Shown: positions 7,015-15,946 of the stretch, piece after piece
Layout of the letters: the number at the start of each line of letters is the position of its first letter
How positions within the stretch are numbered: the stretch's first letter is position 1
Assembly (NCBI RefSeq): GCF_018885305.1
Contig: NZ_CP076544.1
Coordinates: 62,001 to 126,000 of the forward strand
DNA: 64,000 bases
From: Curtobacterium sp. L6-1
GTDB taxonomy: Bacteria > Actinomycetota > Actinomycetes > Actinomycetales > Microbacteriaceae
Direction: 5' to 3'
Program-made: the position numbers and the translations under genes
Notes under the pieces: model-generated
Seen by the model: the letters and a program-made list of their open reading frames with translations, nothing else
Databases searched by the model: none
What the model was told of the DNA's origin: nothing

Positions 7015-8586
7015 ATGACAGCTGAACACCGCTCACCCGCCGAGCCCGACGCGGCGCCCTCCGTCGCGCACCACGACGCCCACCACGTGGCGACCCACGC
7101 CGACGACGCTCCCGTGTCGGACCTGGCCGCGACGCCCGACCGCGCAGCACGCCCCAACGGCGACCAGCCGGACCCGAACCGCTGGAAGGCCCTCGTCATC
7201 TGCCTGCTCGGCGGCGGCATCGTGCTCCTCGACGTGTCGATCGTCAACGTGGCGCTCCAGTCGATCTCCACCGGGCTGCCCGGGGCGAGCGCCGAGGCGG
7301 TGCAGTGGATCCTCTCCGGCTACGCCCTGTCGTTCGGCCTGCTGCTCGTCCCCGGCGGACGCCTCGGCGACGCCACCGGACGACGCCGCATGTTCGTCAT
7401 CGGTGTCGGCCTGTTCACCCTCGCCAGCGCCCTCTGCGGCTTCGCGCCGAACGGCATCGTCCTGGTCATCGCCCGTCTGGTGCAGGGCCTCGCCGGTGGG
7501 CTGCTCACGCCGCAGGTCACCGCCCTCATCCAGCAGTTGTTCCGCGGCAAGGAACGCGGGACCGCGTTCGGCTTGTTCGGCGCCACGGTCGGCATCGCGA
7601 CCGCCATCGGACCGCTCATCGGCGGTCTGCTCATCACCGCGTTCGGCACCGAGAACGGCTGGCGCTTCGTCTTCTTCGTGAACCTGCCCGTGGGACTCGT
7701 CACGATCCTCCTGGCCTTCCGGTACCTGCCTGGCTCGACCGGCGAGGAGCGGGGCAAGAAGCACGACTTCGACCCGGTCGGCATCGTGCTGCTCGGTGCC
7801 GCGGTGGTCGCCCTGCTGCTGCCGTTCGTGCAGTCCGAGCAGTGGAAGGGCACCGCGAAGTGGTGGCTCGTGGTCGTCGCCGTCGTGCTCGGCGTCCTGT
7901 TCGCGCTGTGGGAGCGCCGGTACCAGCGGACCAAGGAGCCCGTGGTCGACCTCCGGCTGTTCCGCCGTCGGTCGTTCTCCCTCGGCGTCGGGCTCGCGAC
8001 GGTGTACTTCGCCGGCTTCACCCCGCTGTTCTTCGTCCTGACGCTCGCACTCCAGTCCGGGCTGCACTACTCGGCGCTGCTCGCGGGGCTGACCTCGGTG
8101 CCGTTCGCGATCGGATCTGGGATCGCCTCGACCGTCGGCGGGCGGATCGTGCACCGGTTCGGTCGGCAGCTCATCGTCATCGGGACGATCCTGGTGCTCC
8201 TCGGGCTCGGCGCCGTCATCTGGGTCGTCGCGAACCACTACGAGCCGGACCTGGGGTGGTGGCTCGTCCTGCCGCTGCTCGTCGCCGGTATCGGCTCCGG
8301 CCTGACCATCTCGCCAAACCAGACCCTGACCCTCTCCGAGGTCCCGGTCGAACAGGGCGGCTCGGCCGGTGGGCTCATCCAGGTCGGCGCGCGGGTCGGT
8401 TCGGCCATCGGCATCGCCGCGGTCGGCAGCGTCTTCTACTCGTCGCTCGCCAGCTCCGACGGGGACTACACGAAGGGCTTGCCGCTCGGGCTCGGGGTGT
8501 CCCTCGGGTTCGTCGCGGCCGCGTTGGTCGCCGGCATCGTCGACGTCGTCGTCGGCAAGGTGCGCGGGACCGAGGCGACGGTCTGA
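7015..8586 (+). CDS. MFS drug exporter, DHA2 (EmrB/QacA) family
   Basis: 523 residues with 14 predicted membrane segments beginning at about residue 60 (ALVICLLGGGIVLLDVSIVN). DHA2 features are clear: LDVSIVNVAL in helix 1, LSGYALSFGLLLVPGGRLGDATGRRR (motif A, GGRLGDATGRR) and ARLVQGLAGG (motif B). The 57-residue polar His/Asp-rich N-terminal tail is longer than usual. The family expels drugs, dyes or toxic metabolites by proton antiport; the substrate is unknown. No linked regulator is visible. It is followed by the 26-bp repeat array and a strong hairpin. Confidence 0.9.
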   Translation: MTAEHRSPAEPDAAPSVAHHDAHHVATHADDAPVSDLAATPDRAARPNGDQPDPNRWKALVICLLGGGIVLLDVSIVNVALQSISTGLPGASAEAVQWILSGYALSFGLLLVPGGRLGDATGRRRMFVIGVGLFTLASALCGFAPNGIVLVIARLVQGLAGGLLTPQVTALIQQLFRGKERGTAFGLFGATVGIATAIGPLIGGLLITAFGTENGWRFVFFVNLPVGLVTILLAFRYLPGSTGEERGKKHDFDPVGIVLLGAAVVALLLPFVQSEQWKGTAKWWLVVVAVVLGVLFALWERRYQRTKEPVVDLRLFRRRSFSLGVGLATVYFAGFTPLFFVLTLALQSGLHYSALLAGLTSVPFAIGSGIASTVGGRIVHRFGRQLIVIGTILVLLGLGAVIWVVANHYEPDLGWWLVLPLLVAGIGSGLTISPNQTLTLSEVPVEQGGSAGGLIQVGARVGSAIGIAAVGSVFYSSLASSDGDYTKGLPLGLGVSLGFVAAALVAGIVDVVVGKVRGTEATV

Positions 8587-8688
8587 CCGCGTCCGCGGTC
8601 GCGACCGTCTGACCGCGTCAGCGGTCGCGACGGTCTGGTTGTGTCCGCGGTCGCGACGTTCCGGCCGTGTCTGCGGTCGCGTCCGTAC
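8585..8688. repeat. 26-bp tandem repeat, four degenerate copies
   Basis: Units at 8585-8610, 8611-8636, 8637-8662 and 8663-8688 share the core CGCGGTCGCGAC. Divergence increases left to right. The array begins at the MFS stop codon and ends exactly where the 18-bp hairpin starts. Confidence 0.8.
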
Positions 8689-8736
8689 GACGGACGGGAG
8701 GCGCGCTGCCGGCTGGCTGCGCGCCTCCCGTCCGTC
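8689..8736. terminator. GACGGGAGGC-family hairpin, convergent terminator
   Basis: Perfect 18-bp arms 8689-8706 (GACGGACGGGAGGCGCGC) and 8719-8736 with a 12-base loop. It sits between the convergent ends of the MFS exporter and the APH-like kinase, so it can terminate both. GGGTC pentamer repeats follow to about 8775. Confidence 0.8.
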
Positions 8737-8854
8737 ACGGGGCGGGTCGGGTCGGGTCTCGGGTCGGGTCGGGTCAGGTCGCCAGGGCTCCGGGGCTCCG
8801 GATCGGCGTCTGGTGGATGCCCTCGGGGAGACCGGGTACCGGAACGGTGGTTCC

Positions 8855-9823
8855 TCACCTGGCTGTCTGCTCGAGGACCTCGACGGCTGCGGGCCCCCAC
8901 CCGTGCGGATCCTCGCCTGGCGGCACGAGCGCCAGCGAGTACCAGAGCACGAGGACCGGCCACCATCGGAGTTCCTCGTCGGTGAGGGCGTGGACCGTCT
9001 GGTAGCCGTCCAGGAACTGCTGCCGGACGGAGAGCGGAACGGGCCCCCAGTCGCGGAAGCGCGTGCCGAGCATGACCGCTGAACGAGCGAGCTCGACGAT
9101 CCGATGGTCGAGTCGGAGCTCCTCGAAGTCGAGGACGCCGACGACGGCGGTTCCTCTGCACAAGATGTTCGCGGCGCGGTAGTCACCGTGCACGATCTGC
9201 ACGGACGGCAGAGCCGTCGGTGCTCGATCCGCCATCGATCCGAAGACGTCGCGAGCTTCCGGCGACAGTGTCGACGGCGCAGAGGCGATCCAGCCCGCGA
9301 TCTGGTCGGTGAGCGGAGCTGGCGTGGACAGCACACCGGGTCGGGATCCGTGCGAGGGGTACGAGCGCAGCGCGTCGTGCAGCTGGGCGAGCGTCGCCCC
9401 CGCGGCGCGGACCTGCTCGGCGTCCGCGACGTCGAGGTGCGCTCCGTCGATGACGCGTTGGAGGCCCATCGAGACGCCGTCGACCGTCACCTGCACCGCT
9501 CCCACGAGCGTCGGTACCGGGGCGGACACCGGCAGTCCGAGCGTTGCGAGCCGAGCAGTGAGCTCGGCGGCGAACGCGAGCCGTTCGGATCGGGCGGGTG
9601 CGACCGACCACTTCACCAGGAGGCGTTCGTCGCCGCTGCGGACCCAGGCGAGCGCGTTGCTGTCGCTCATCACCAGCCGTTCCGGCGGATCGACACGGAC
9701 GCCCCACCGGCGCTCGACCGTCGAGACGACCCAGTCACCTCCTGCCGCCGCGTCCGCGAACCCGAACCGGTTCCGGAGCACCTCGTCCGGGTCGTCCTGC
9801 TCCCACAACATCTCGACCGTCAT
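8855..9823 (-). CDS. Aminoglycoside phosphotransferase (APH)-family kinase
   Basis: 323 residues of the APH/choline kinase fold. Catalytic loop IVHGDYRAANIL (HGDxxxxN) and a following VLDFEEL, where DFE replaces the usual DxD/DFG metal motif, are both present near residues 230-255. The N-terminal lobe has LVKWS with the ATP-binding lysine. The family phosphorylates aminoglycosides, macrolides, homoserine, fructosamine and other small molecules, and this member cannot be assigned. The start ATG at 9823 follows AGGGGGAT at good spacing; the open frame upstream of it is spurious. It is divergent from the Imm5-like gene. Confidence 0.82.
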   Translation of the reverse strand: MTVEMLWEQDDPDEVLRNRFGFADAAAGGDWVVSTVERRWGVRVDPPERLVMSDSNALAWVRSGDERLLVKWSVAPARSERLAFAAELTARLATLGLPVSAPVPTLVGAVQVTVDGVSMGLQRVIDGAHLDVADAEQVRAAGATLAQLHDALRSYPSHGSRPGVLSTPAPLTDQIAGWIASAPSTLSPEARDVFGSMADRAPTALPSVQIVHGDYRAANILCRGTAVVGVLDFEELRLDHRIVELARSAVMLGTRFRDWGPVPLSVRQQFLDGYQTVHALTDEELRWWPVLVLWYSLALVPPGEDPHGWGPAAVEVLEQTAR

Positions 9824-10113
9824 CGATCCCCCTGCGTCACGACACGAGCGTCGAGTGCGACACCGCACCCGATCCTGCCCCGCCGCACTGATCTGTTGCT
9901 GATCCCTCGGCACTGCAGGAGCCGGTCGTCCACTGGTGGGTGCGGACCTTCGTCCGAGATGATGACGTGTGGTCGCTGCTCTGGACGTCCCTCCTCCCGG
10001 CGGCTCGGCTTCGCGGACTCCCACGTGGGCGTCAAGCTGACCGTCGCACTGCCCGAGTCGCCCGTCGCGGAGAGATCGGCCGTGTCGACGGAGCCGTCTG
10101 CGAGAGTGTCGAC

Positions 10114-10665
10114 ATGCCCTCTCCGCAGTCGCTCTCCGAGGACGATCGTCGTCTCGTCGCAGCCTGGGCTGCTGACTGCGCGGAGCGGGTCCTGCCGCTG
10201 TTCGAGGCAGAGGCCCCGGGGGACGACCGGCCGAGGGACGGGATCAACCGAGCGCGCGCCTTCTCGCGCGGTGAATCGGACACGGCCGGCGAGATCCGCC
10301 GCCGTTTCGTCGCCGGTCGGGCTGCGCAGTCAGCCACGTCCGCAGCGGGGAAGGCCGCTGCATGGTCGGCAGGGCAGGCGTCCGGCGTCGCCCACATGGG
10401 AGCGCACGCCCTCGGCGCGGCCGCCTACGCCGTGAAGGCGGTCGAGCTGGCGTCGCGGCAGCAGGGTGGCGAGGCCGAGATCCGGTGGCAGGTGGAGCAC
10501 ATGAGCCAGCCCGTGCGGGCGGCACTGCGGAGTCTTCCGCTGCTCGGAGAGGATCTGTCGGGCCCCCTCGGTTCGGGGCTCCTCGCCTCCGGTGCGCTCG
10601 GCGCGACGATCCGCCGCCTGCAGGCGGCGCTCCTGGACGGCGTCCCTCGGGAGCCCGGTACCTGA
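10114..10665 (+). CDS. Imm5-like putative immunity protein
   Basis: 183 residues. The pattern AAWAADCAERVLPLFEAE, then DDRPRDGINRARAFSRGE, an alanine-rich helical middle (AAQSATSAAGKAAAWSAGQA), GVAHMGAHALGAAAYAVKAV and a closing IRWQVEHM matches the all-alpha Imm5 family, known from genome context as immunity proteins of polymorphic toxin systems. No toxin, WXG100 or Rhs gene flanks it, so it is an orphan; many actinobacterial Imm5 genes are. The start ATG at 10114 begins the conserved block. A long open extension upstream is arginine-rich and not convincing. It probably acts in the cytoplasm. Confidence 0.7.
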   Translation: MPSPQSLSEDDRRLVAAWAADCAERVLPLFEAEAPGDDRPRDGINRARAFSRGESDTAGEIRRRFVAGRAAQSATSAAGKAAAWSAGQASGVAHMGAHALGAAAYAVKAVELASRQQGGEAEIRWQVEHMSQPVRAALRSLPLLGEDLSGPLGSGLLASGALGATIRRLQAALLDGVPREPGT

Positions 10666-10740
10666 GTCTTCGTCGAGGACCGGTATGGTCGAGGAGGCGC
10701 GACGCTTGGTCCGCCCTCGCTCGCGCCCAGGAGGACGCCC

Positions 10741-12762
10741 GTGATGTCTGCCCGCCTCCGGACCGCCGGGGGCGTCGTCTCGTCACTGGTCGCCTGCTTC
10801 CTCGTGGCCTCCTGCGCGACCGCCCCACGCGCCTCCGTCGTCCCGCCTGACGGCGGGCTGCACTCCGAGCTCACCACCGCCGATGCGGACGCCTGGCTCG
10901 ACGGTCTCGTCCCGGCCGCCCTGGAGCGGGAGGGCATCGTCGGCGCGACCGTCGCCGTGGTCAGCGACGGGGAGGTCGTCACCGAACGTGGCTGGGGCTG
11001 GTCCGACCTCGGCGACGGTCGGTCGGAGCGACGTCCCGTCGACCCCGAGCGGACCCTCTTCCGCATCGGGTCGGTCTCGAAGGTCGTCACGGCGACCGTC
11101 GTCATGTCGCTCGTCGAGGAGGGGGTCCTCGACCTGGACGAGCCCGTGCAGGACAGCATCGACGTCACGCTGCCCCGGTCGTTCGACCGTCCGGTAACCC
11201 TGCGGCACCTGCTAACCCACACCGCGGGCTTCGAGGACGAGCTCACCGGCGTGATCGCCGGCCCGGGGGAGGGGCCGACGTCGCTGCGGGACGCGGTGGC
11301 CGTCGACCCGCCCGAGCAGATCTTCGAGCCCGGCACGACCCCGGCGTACTCGAACTGGTCGAACGGGGTCGCGGCCTACGTCGCCGAGCAGGTCACCGGG
11401 CGCCCGTGGGCCGAGCTCGTGCAGGAGCGGGTGTTCGACCCGGCCGGGATGACGTCCGCGACGCTGGACCAGCCCCTGACCGCCGACGACGACGCCGTGG
11501 TCTCCGGGGGGTGGGACGCCGCCGGAGGTGCGGCGGTGCCCTTCGAGATCGTCTCGCCGGCACCCGCCGGGGCCGTGTCGGCCACGGCGTCGGACATGAG
11601 CGCGTTCATGCTCGCCCAGCTCGGCCACGCAGACGACGTACTGGCCCCGGAGACACTCGCCGAGATGCACGCCCCTGCCCTCGGACGCGACGACCTCGGC
11701 GGGCTCGCTACCGGGCCGCGCATGACGCTCGGCCTGTTCGAGGAGGACCGGAACGGACACCGGGTCCTCGGCCACGGTGGCGACCTCACGGCGTTCCACG
11801 CCCAGATGGACATCTGGCCCGACGACGATGCCGGGATCTACGTCTCCCTCAACAGCACGGGGGCACGAGGCGATGCCACGACCGCCGTGCGCGAAGCCCT
11901 CGTGCAGGGGTTCGCCGACCGCTGGTTCCCGGCCGACACGGCAGCGGCGACGGCTGTGACCGCCACGGCGACCGCCGCAGAGCACGCCGACGCCCTGGTG
12001 GGCAGCTACCAGGTGTCGCGGCGCGCGGAGACGACCTTCGTCCGGCTCTTCTACGCCCTGTCGGCGGTGGACGTCTCCCGTGGTCGCGGCGACTCGGTGT
12101 CGATCTCGGCCCTCACGGACACGTCCGGGGCCCCGGTGGAGTTCGTGGAGGTCGAGCCGTGGGTCTGGCAGGAGGTCGACGGTGACCGGCGGGTGGCCGT
12201 CGACCAGGTCGACGGTGCCGTCCAGGCCGTCGGGCTGAACCCCGCCTTCACCCTGCAACCGATGCCGACGACGCGCCAGGTGCTGCCCCTCGTGCTCCTC
12301 GCGTCGCTGGCCGTGCTGCTGCTGGCCCTGGTGGGGACCGTGGTCGCGGTCGCACGTCGGCTGTGGTCCGGGCGTCGGCCGGTCGGATCGCTCCCGTCGC
12401 GCGTGGAGACGATCGGCCGAGTCGGGGTCATCGTCTCGCTGGTGGCACTCGTGGCCGCCGGCGTGCTCTGGGCCTCGGTCGCGTCCGCCCTGCTCGACGA
12501 CGCCGGACCGCCTGCTGCGTTCGTGGTGCGATCGGCGCAGGTCCTGACGGCCGTCACCGTGGCCGGGGTGGTGCCGGCGACGGTGGTGCTCCTCTGGCGG
12601 GCGCGGCGCACGCCCGCTGCGCGGGCTGCCGGGGGTGGGGCGCCTCCGCGTCTCCGGCAGGTCGTCGCCGTCACCGGGCACGCGCTGCTGGTGCTCGCGT
12701 TCGCCGGTCTCGGGTACGCCGCGGTGACCGGCGGGCTCCTGCTCCCCGACATCTCCTACTGA
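10741..12762 (+). CDS. Beta-lactamase-related serine hydrolase with C-terminal membrane domain
   Basis: 673 residues. The N-terminal signal peptide carries a lipobox VASC at residues 22-25. A class C beta-lactamase/esterase domain (about 50-395) has the full catalytic set: SVSK (Ser111, Lys114), YSN (Tyr203-Asn205) and HGG (345-347) in place of KTG. The C-terminal 170 residues contain four membrane helices, starting at about 512, 560, 590 and 635. Such proteins are peptidases, esterases or D-aminopeptidases acting outside the cell. An AGGAGG ribosome site lies 6 bases before GTG 10741 (9 before the alternative ATG 10744). A lipobox on a polytopic protein is unusual and the lipidation is uncertain. 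Confidence 0.85.
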   Translation: MMSARLRTAGGVVSSLVACFLVASCATAPRASVVPPDGGLHSELTTADADAWLDGLVPAALEREGIVGATVAVVSDGEVVTERGWGWSDLGDGRSERRPVDPERTLFRIGSVSKVVTATVVMSLVEEGVLDLDEPVQDSIDVTLPRSFDRPVTLRHLLTHTAGFEDELTGVIAGPGEGPTSLRDAVAVDPPEQIFEPGTTPAYSNWSNGVAAYVAEQVTGRPWAELVQERVFDPAGMTSATLDQPLTADDDAVVSGGWDAAGGAAVPFEIVSPAPAGAVSATASDMSAFMLAQLGHADDVLAPETLAEMHAPALGRDDLGGLATGPRMTLGLFEEDRNGHRVLGHGGDLTAFHAQMDIWPDDDAGIYVSLNSTGARGDATTAVREALVQGFADRWFPADTAAATAVTATATAAEHADALVGSYQVSRRAETTFVRLFYALSAVDVSRGRGDSVSISALTDTSGAPVEFVEVEPWVWQEVDGDRRVAVDQVDGAVQAVGLNPAFTLQPMPTTRQVLPLVLLASLAVLLLALVGTVVAVARRLWSGRRPVGSLPSRVETIGRVGVIVSLVALVAAGVLWASVASALLDDAGPPAAFVVRSAQVLTAVTVAGVVPATVVLLWRARRTPAARAAGGGAPPRLRQVVAVTGHALLVLAFAGLGYAAVTGGLLLPDISY

Positions 12763-13144
12763 CCCGCGGCAGCGGTGATCGGTTCCCGCCGGCGGCGGTG
12801 GTGCTGTCGCGACCGGGACCCGTGGCGGAGGCCCGCCGGCTGGCGAGGGCAGGCGGCGACGGACGGGTCGTGCGCGGTGGAGGCGTACGAGATCGCTGGC
12901 GTCACGTTCGACGAGCGGGCTCGTTCACTCGACGACCGCGCCAGCGCGGTCTGACGACCGCGCCGAGGTGTGCGACCGTCGCTGGAAGGGTGGCCGACCG
13001 GTGCCGCTGGTCGGCATGTGTCAGGTCGGCGACGACCGGGATCGGTACGACGGTGGGGATCGACGCGGTTGGTCGCCGGGATGGGTGTTCCTGCGGTCCA
13101 CCGCTGCCGCAGTCCTGAGACATCCCGTCACTACGGTCCTGCCC
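12763..13144. other. Gene-poor stretch, no recognised function
   Basis: About 380 bp without a convincing gene. Short open frames exist but show no family resemblance. A 7-bp hairpin GACCGCG/CGCGGTC (12934-12951) could close the upstream transcript. The last part should hold the promoter of the small membrane gene at 13145. Confidence 0.4.
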
Positions 13145-13285
13145 ATGCAGAACACGACATCCGTCCCCACCCGCTACGACGACGACGTCCCGCAGCAGGA
13201 CGACATCGTCGTGCTGTGGCTCGAGGTCGGCATCGTCGTGACCTTCATGGGGATCGTCGGCTTCGCGGCCGTCTGCCTGTCCTGA
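13145..13285 (+). CDS. Single-pass small membrane protein
   Basis: 46 residues: an acidic N-terminal half (TRYDDDVPQQDD) followed by one hydrophobic helix (about residues 22-45, VLWLEVGIVVTFMGIVGFAA). ATG at 13145. It ends 26 bp before the convergent histidine kinase gene. No family is recognised. The clear amphipathic split and codon use support a real gene. Confidence 0.5.
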   Translation: MQNTTSVPTRYDDDVPQQDDIVVLWLEVGIVVTFMGIVGFAAVCLS

Positions 13286-13311
13286 CAGGGCCGAGCTCCG
13301 GAACCGCGGGC

Positions 13312-14556
13312 TCAGCCCACGGGCCGGAGCTCGATCGTCGCCCGTGCGCCGCGTTCGGTGTTCTCGAGGCGCAGGACCGCCCCGGACGCCGCCAGGTGCT
13401 GCAGCACGATCGCCAGCCCGATCCCCGAGCCGCCGTGCGACCCGAGCGCGCCGAAACGACGTGGCCCGTCGCGGAGGACCTCGGGCGGGAACCCCGGGCC
13501 GGCGTCCTGCACGGCGACGGTGTGCCCGTCCACCTCGACCGTCACCGGCAGCGCACCGTGCCGCTCGGCGTTGGTCACCAGGTTCGCCAGCGCCCGGCCC
13601 AGGTGGCGCGGGTCGACGAGGACCGTGCTCGTCACCCCAGCGCGGAGGTCGAGACGGTCGCCGAGGCCCTCGTCCGCGACGAGACGCCGCACCGTGTCCG
13701 CGAGGTCGGCCGGTACCGCGCGGGCTTCGCTCGCCTCGTGCGCCGCCCGGGACAGGTCGAGCAGGTCGTCGAGCAGCTCGCGCAACCGTCCCGTGATCCG
13801 GCGGACGCGGGCGGCGTCGGGGCCGTCCGGCAGCAGCTCGGCCGCACCGACCAGCGCGGTCACGGGCGTTCGCAGGTCGTGCGCGACCTCCGCGCTGATC
13901 GCGCGCTCGTGGTCGAGGCTCCGGGCGAGCGCCGCGGCGGTGTCGGCGAGTCCGCGGGACAGCACCGCCACCTCGTCCTCGCCACGGACCTCCGCGGTGA
14001 CCCGGCCGGCGACCGTCTCGTCCACCGTCCGGGCAGCGCGTCGCAGGCGGGCCGTCAGCCGGCCGGCGGCGACCCACGACCCGACGGCCGCCACCACCGC
14101 GGCGACGACGGCGGCGACCAGGAAGGTCCGCTGCAGGTTCGTCCACTGGATCCGCAGCGGTGTGTTGTCGACGCGCGTCGCGATGACGCCCGACGCCTGG
14201 TCGCGGGCGGCCCACATCCACCGGCCGTCGTCGTACGTCACCGCGCTGCCGCCGTCCAGCGCCGACCGGAGCGCTGCGGGCAGGACGGACGGGTCGTCGG
14301 TGGACTGGGGCGGCAGGGCACCGCCGAACGCCTGGGTCGCGATCATCTCGTCGAGCTGGGTGAGCGCCTGCTGGCGGAGCTGGCCGGTGGCGCCGTCGAT
14401 CGCCGTCTGCGCGAACACCGCACCAGCGCCGACGACGAGCGTGGTGGCGAGCACGGTCATGGCGGCCGCGGTCCGGAGGCGCAGGGACCGCCACCAGGGA
14501 GTCCGGTCGGCCGTCCGGGCGGGCAGCCCGACTCCGCCCGCCGAGGTCCACGTCAC
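13312..14556 (-). CDS. Sensor histidine kinase, third gene of a two-component operon
   Basis: 414 residues. Two membrane segments (about 28-50 and 144-163) bracket an extracytoplasmic sensor of about 90 residues. HAMP follows (about 164-216), then HisKA with the phosphorylated His226 in SAEVAHDLRTP, and HATPase_c with the N box ANLVTNAERHG, DAGPGF and GSGIGLAI. The GTG start at 14556 overlaps the response regulator stop by 4 bases, so the pair is translationally coupled. It phosphorylates the OmpR-type regulator just upstream. The signal is unknown; the secreted protein that leads the operon may be part of the sensing or the output. Confidence 0.92.
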   Translation of the reverse strand: MTWTSAGGVGLPARTADRTPWWRSLRLRTAAAMTVLATTLVVGAGAVFAQTAIDGATGQLRQQALTQLDEMIATQAFGGALPPQSTDDPSVLPAALRSALDGGSAVTYDDGRWMWAARDQASGVIATRVDNTPLRIQWTNLQRTFLVAAVVAAVVAAVGSWVAAGRLTARLRRAARTVDETVAGRVTAEVRGEDEVAVLSRGLADTAAALARSLDHERAISAEVAHDLRTPVTALVGAAELLPDGPDAARVRRITGRLRELLDDLLDLSRAAHEASEARAVPADLADTVRRLVADEGLGDRLDLRAGVTSTVLVDPRHLGRALANLVTNAERHGALPVTVEVDGHTVAVQDAGPGFPPEVLRDGPRRFGALGSHGGSGIGLAIVLQHLAASGAVLRLENTERGARATIELRPVG

Positions 14557-15251
14557 GCGGGGGCCCGGTCGACGCGGTACCCGAACCCGCGGACCGTCTC
14601 GATGACCGTCGGCCCGAGCTTCCGCCGCAGCCGCTGCACGTTGGTGTCGACGATCCGCGGGTCCTGCCAGGTGCTGTCCCACACCATCGCGATGACCTGT
14701 TCCCGGCTGAGGACGGCACCGCGGTTCCGGAGCAGCGCCTCGAGCACGCGGAACTCGACGGACGTCAGCGGGACCTGCGCGCCCCGACGTTCGACCCGTC
14801 GGGCGCGGACGTCGACCCGGACGTCGCCGATCGTCACGAGTTCCTGCGGCGGACCGAGGCGTCGACGCAGCACGGCGTGCAGCCGGGCCGACAGGACGTC
14901 CGCGTCGAACGGCTTCGTGACGTAGTCGTCAGCGCCGGCCGCCAGCCCGGTGACCTCGTCGAGGGGCAGGCTGCGTGCGGTGAGCAGGACGACGGGGATG
15001 CCGAGTGCCGTGAGCCGGGCCGTCAGGTCGAGGCCGTTGAGTCGCGGCATGGCGACGTCGAGCACGGCGACGTCCGGCACCTCGGTGTCGACGGACTCCA
15101 GCGCCGCGATGCCGTCGACCGTCGCGGTGACGCGCCAGCCGCGCCGGAGGAGCAGGAGCTCCGTCGTCTCGCGGACGTCGTCGTCGTCCTCGGCGAGCAG
15201 CACGAGCGGCGAGGACTCGGTCGGGTGCCCGGCGTGCGTCGTGGAGGTCAT
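14553..15251 (-). CDS. OmpR/PhoB-family response regulator
   Basis: 232 residues. Receiver domain (about 15-130) with the acidic pair in LLAEDDDDVRET, phospho-acceptor Asp65 (VAVLDVAMP) and Lys113 (YVTKPFD). The C-terminal winged helix (about 140-230) has LTSVEFRVLEALLRNRGAVLSRE and RIVDTNVQRLRRKLG. It binds DNA on phosphorylation by the adjacent kinase. The start ATG at 15251 overlaps the stop of the upstream gene by 4 bases (ATGA), and its own stop overlaps the kinase start by 4 bases. All three genes form one tightly coupled operon read leftwards. Confidence 0.93.
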   Translation of the reverse strand: MTSTTHAGHPTESSPLVLLAEDDDDVRETTELLLLRRGWRVTATVDGIAALESVDTEVPDVAVLDVAMPRLNGLDLTARLTALGIPVVLLTARSLPLDEVTGLAAGADDYVTKPFDADVLSARLHAVLRRRLGPPQELVTIGDVRVDVRARRVERRGAQVPLTSVEFRVLEALLRNRGAVLSREQVIAMVWDSTWQDPRIVDTNVQRLRRKLGPTVIETVRGFGYRVDRAPA

Positions 15252-15745
15252 GCCCGCTCCTGGTCGCTGAGGAAGCCGAGGTCGCCCCAGGTGAAGTGCA
15301 TCGTCCGGCGGGTGGCCCAGTCGGGCCGGTCGCCCGCGAAGGTGATGCTGAGCCGCTGGTAGCGGCTGACCTCGCCGACCGCGGTCGGCGCGTCGAACCG
15401 CACCGCGACCGGGTAGGTGCGCGTCGTCCCGGTCGCGCAGTCGCACCCGTCGTCGGTCAGGAGGCCCGTGGCCAGCGCCTGCCCGCCGCCCCACGACGAC
15501 CACGCGAGGTTCTCGAGCCGCTGGTCGGAGGACTGGCACCAGATCGGGATGGCCGCCGGTTCGGCCACCGCCTGCTCGCCGCAGCCGGCGTAGTAGGCGC
15601 TGTCGACGTCGACGTGGGCGGCCTGCGGGAGGGCGTCGTGGGGGACCGGGCCGGTCATGGCCGCGACGGAGGCGACGACCACGACGGTCGTGACGACCGC
15701 GGCGGCGGTGGCCCCGAGGCCACGCCACGGTACTGAGCGATGCAT
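15248..15745 (-). CDS. Secreted or membrane-anchored protein leading the two-component operon
   Basis: 165 residues. N-terminal signal/anchor at about residues 10-30 (GLGATAAAVVTTVVVVASVA) followed by an exported domain with four cysteines (YYAGCGEQ, IWCQSS, DGCDCATG), which may form two disulfides. No known domain is recognised. ATG 15745 is the start that places the signal peptide correctly. It is the first gene of the operon and overlaps the response regulator by 4 bases, so it is probably a sensor accessory or an autoregulated output. It is divergent from the lipoprotein gene at 15947. Confidence 0.75.
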   Translation of the reverse strand: MHRSVPWRGLGATAAAVVTTVVVVASVAAMTGPVPHDALPQAAHVDVDSAYYAGCGEQAVAEPAAIPIWCQSSDQRLENLAWSSWGGGQALATGLLTDDGCDCATGTTRTYPVAVRFDAPTAVGEVSRYQRLSITFAGDRPDWATRRTMHFTWGDLGFLSDQERA

Positions 15746-15946
15746 ACGCTGAGCCTCCGTCTCGTGGGTGTCCGTCCCGGGGCAGGGATGTGTCAGTTCC
15801 GTCACAGATGCTCGCACGTCCGGACGCCGATCCGGGCGTGGGGACCGCCGGGCGCGACGATGGGGTGACACCGGTCGGAGACGACGGGTCCGTAGCGTCA
15901 GCGTCGTTCCGAGCGGGCGGCAGTCCGCACACCAGGAGGGAAGACC

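Noticed and set aside
12877..12954. Short frame VEAYEIAGVTFDERARSLDD in the gene-poor stretch
   Set aside because: Only 25 codons, no ribosome site, no continuation upstream; chance open frame is as likely.
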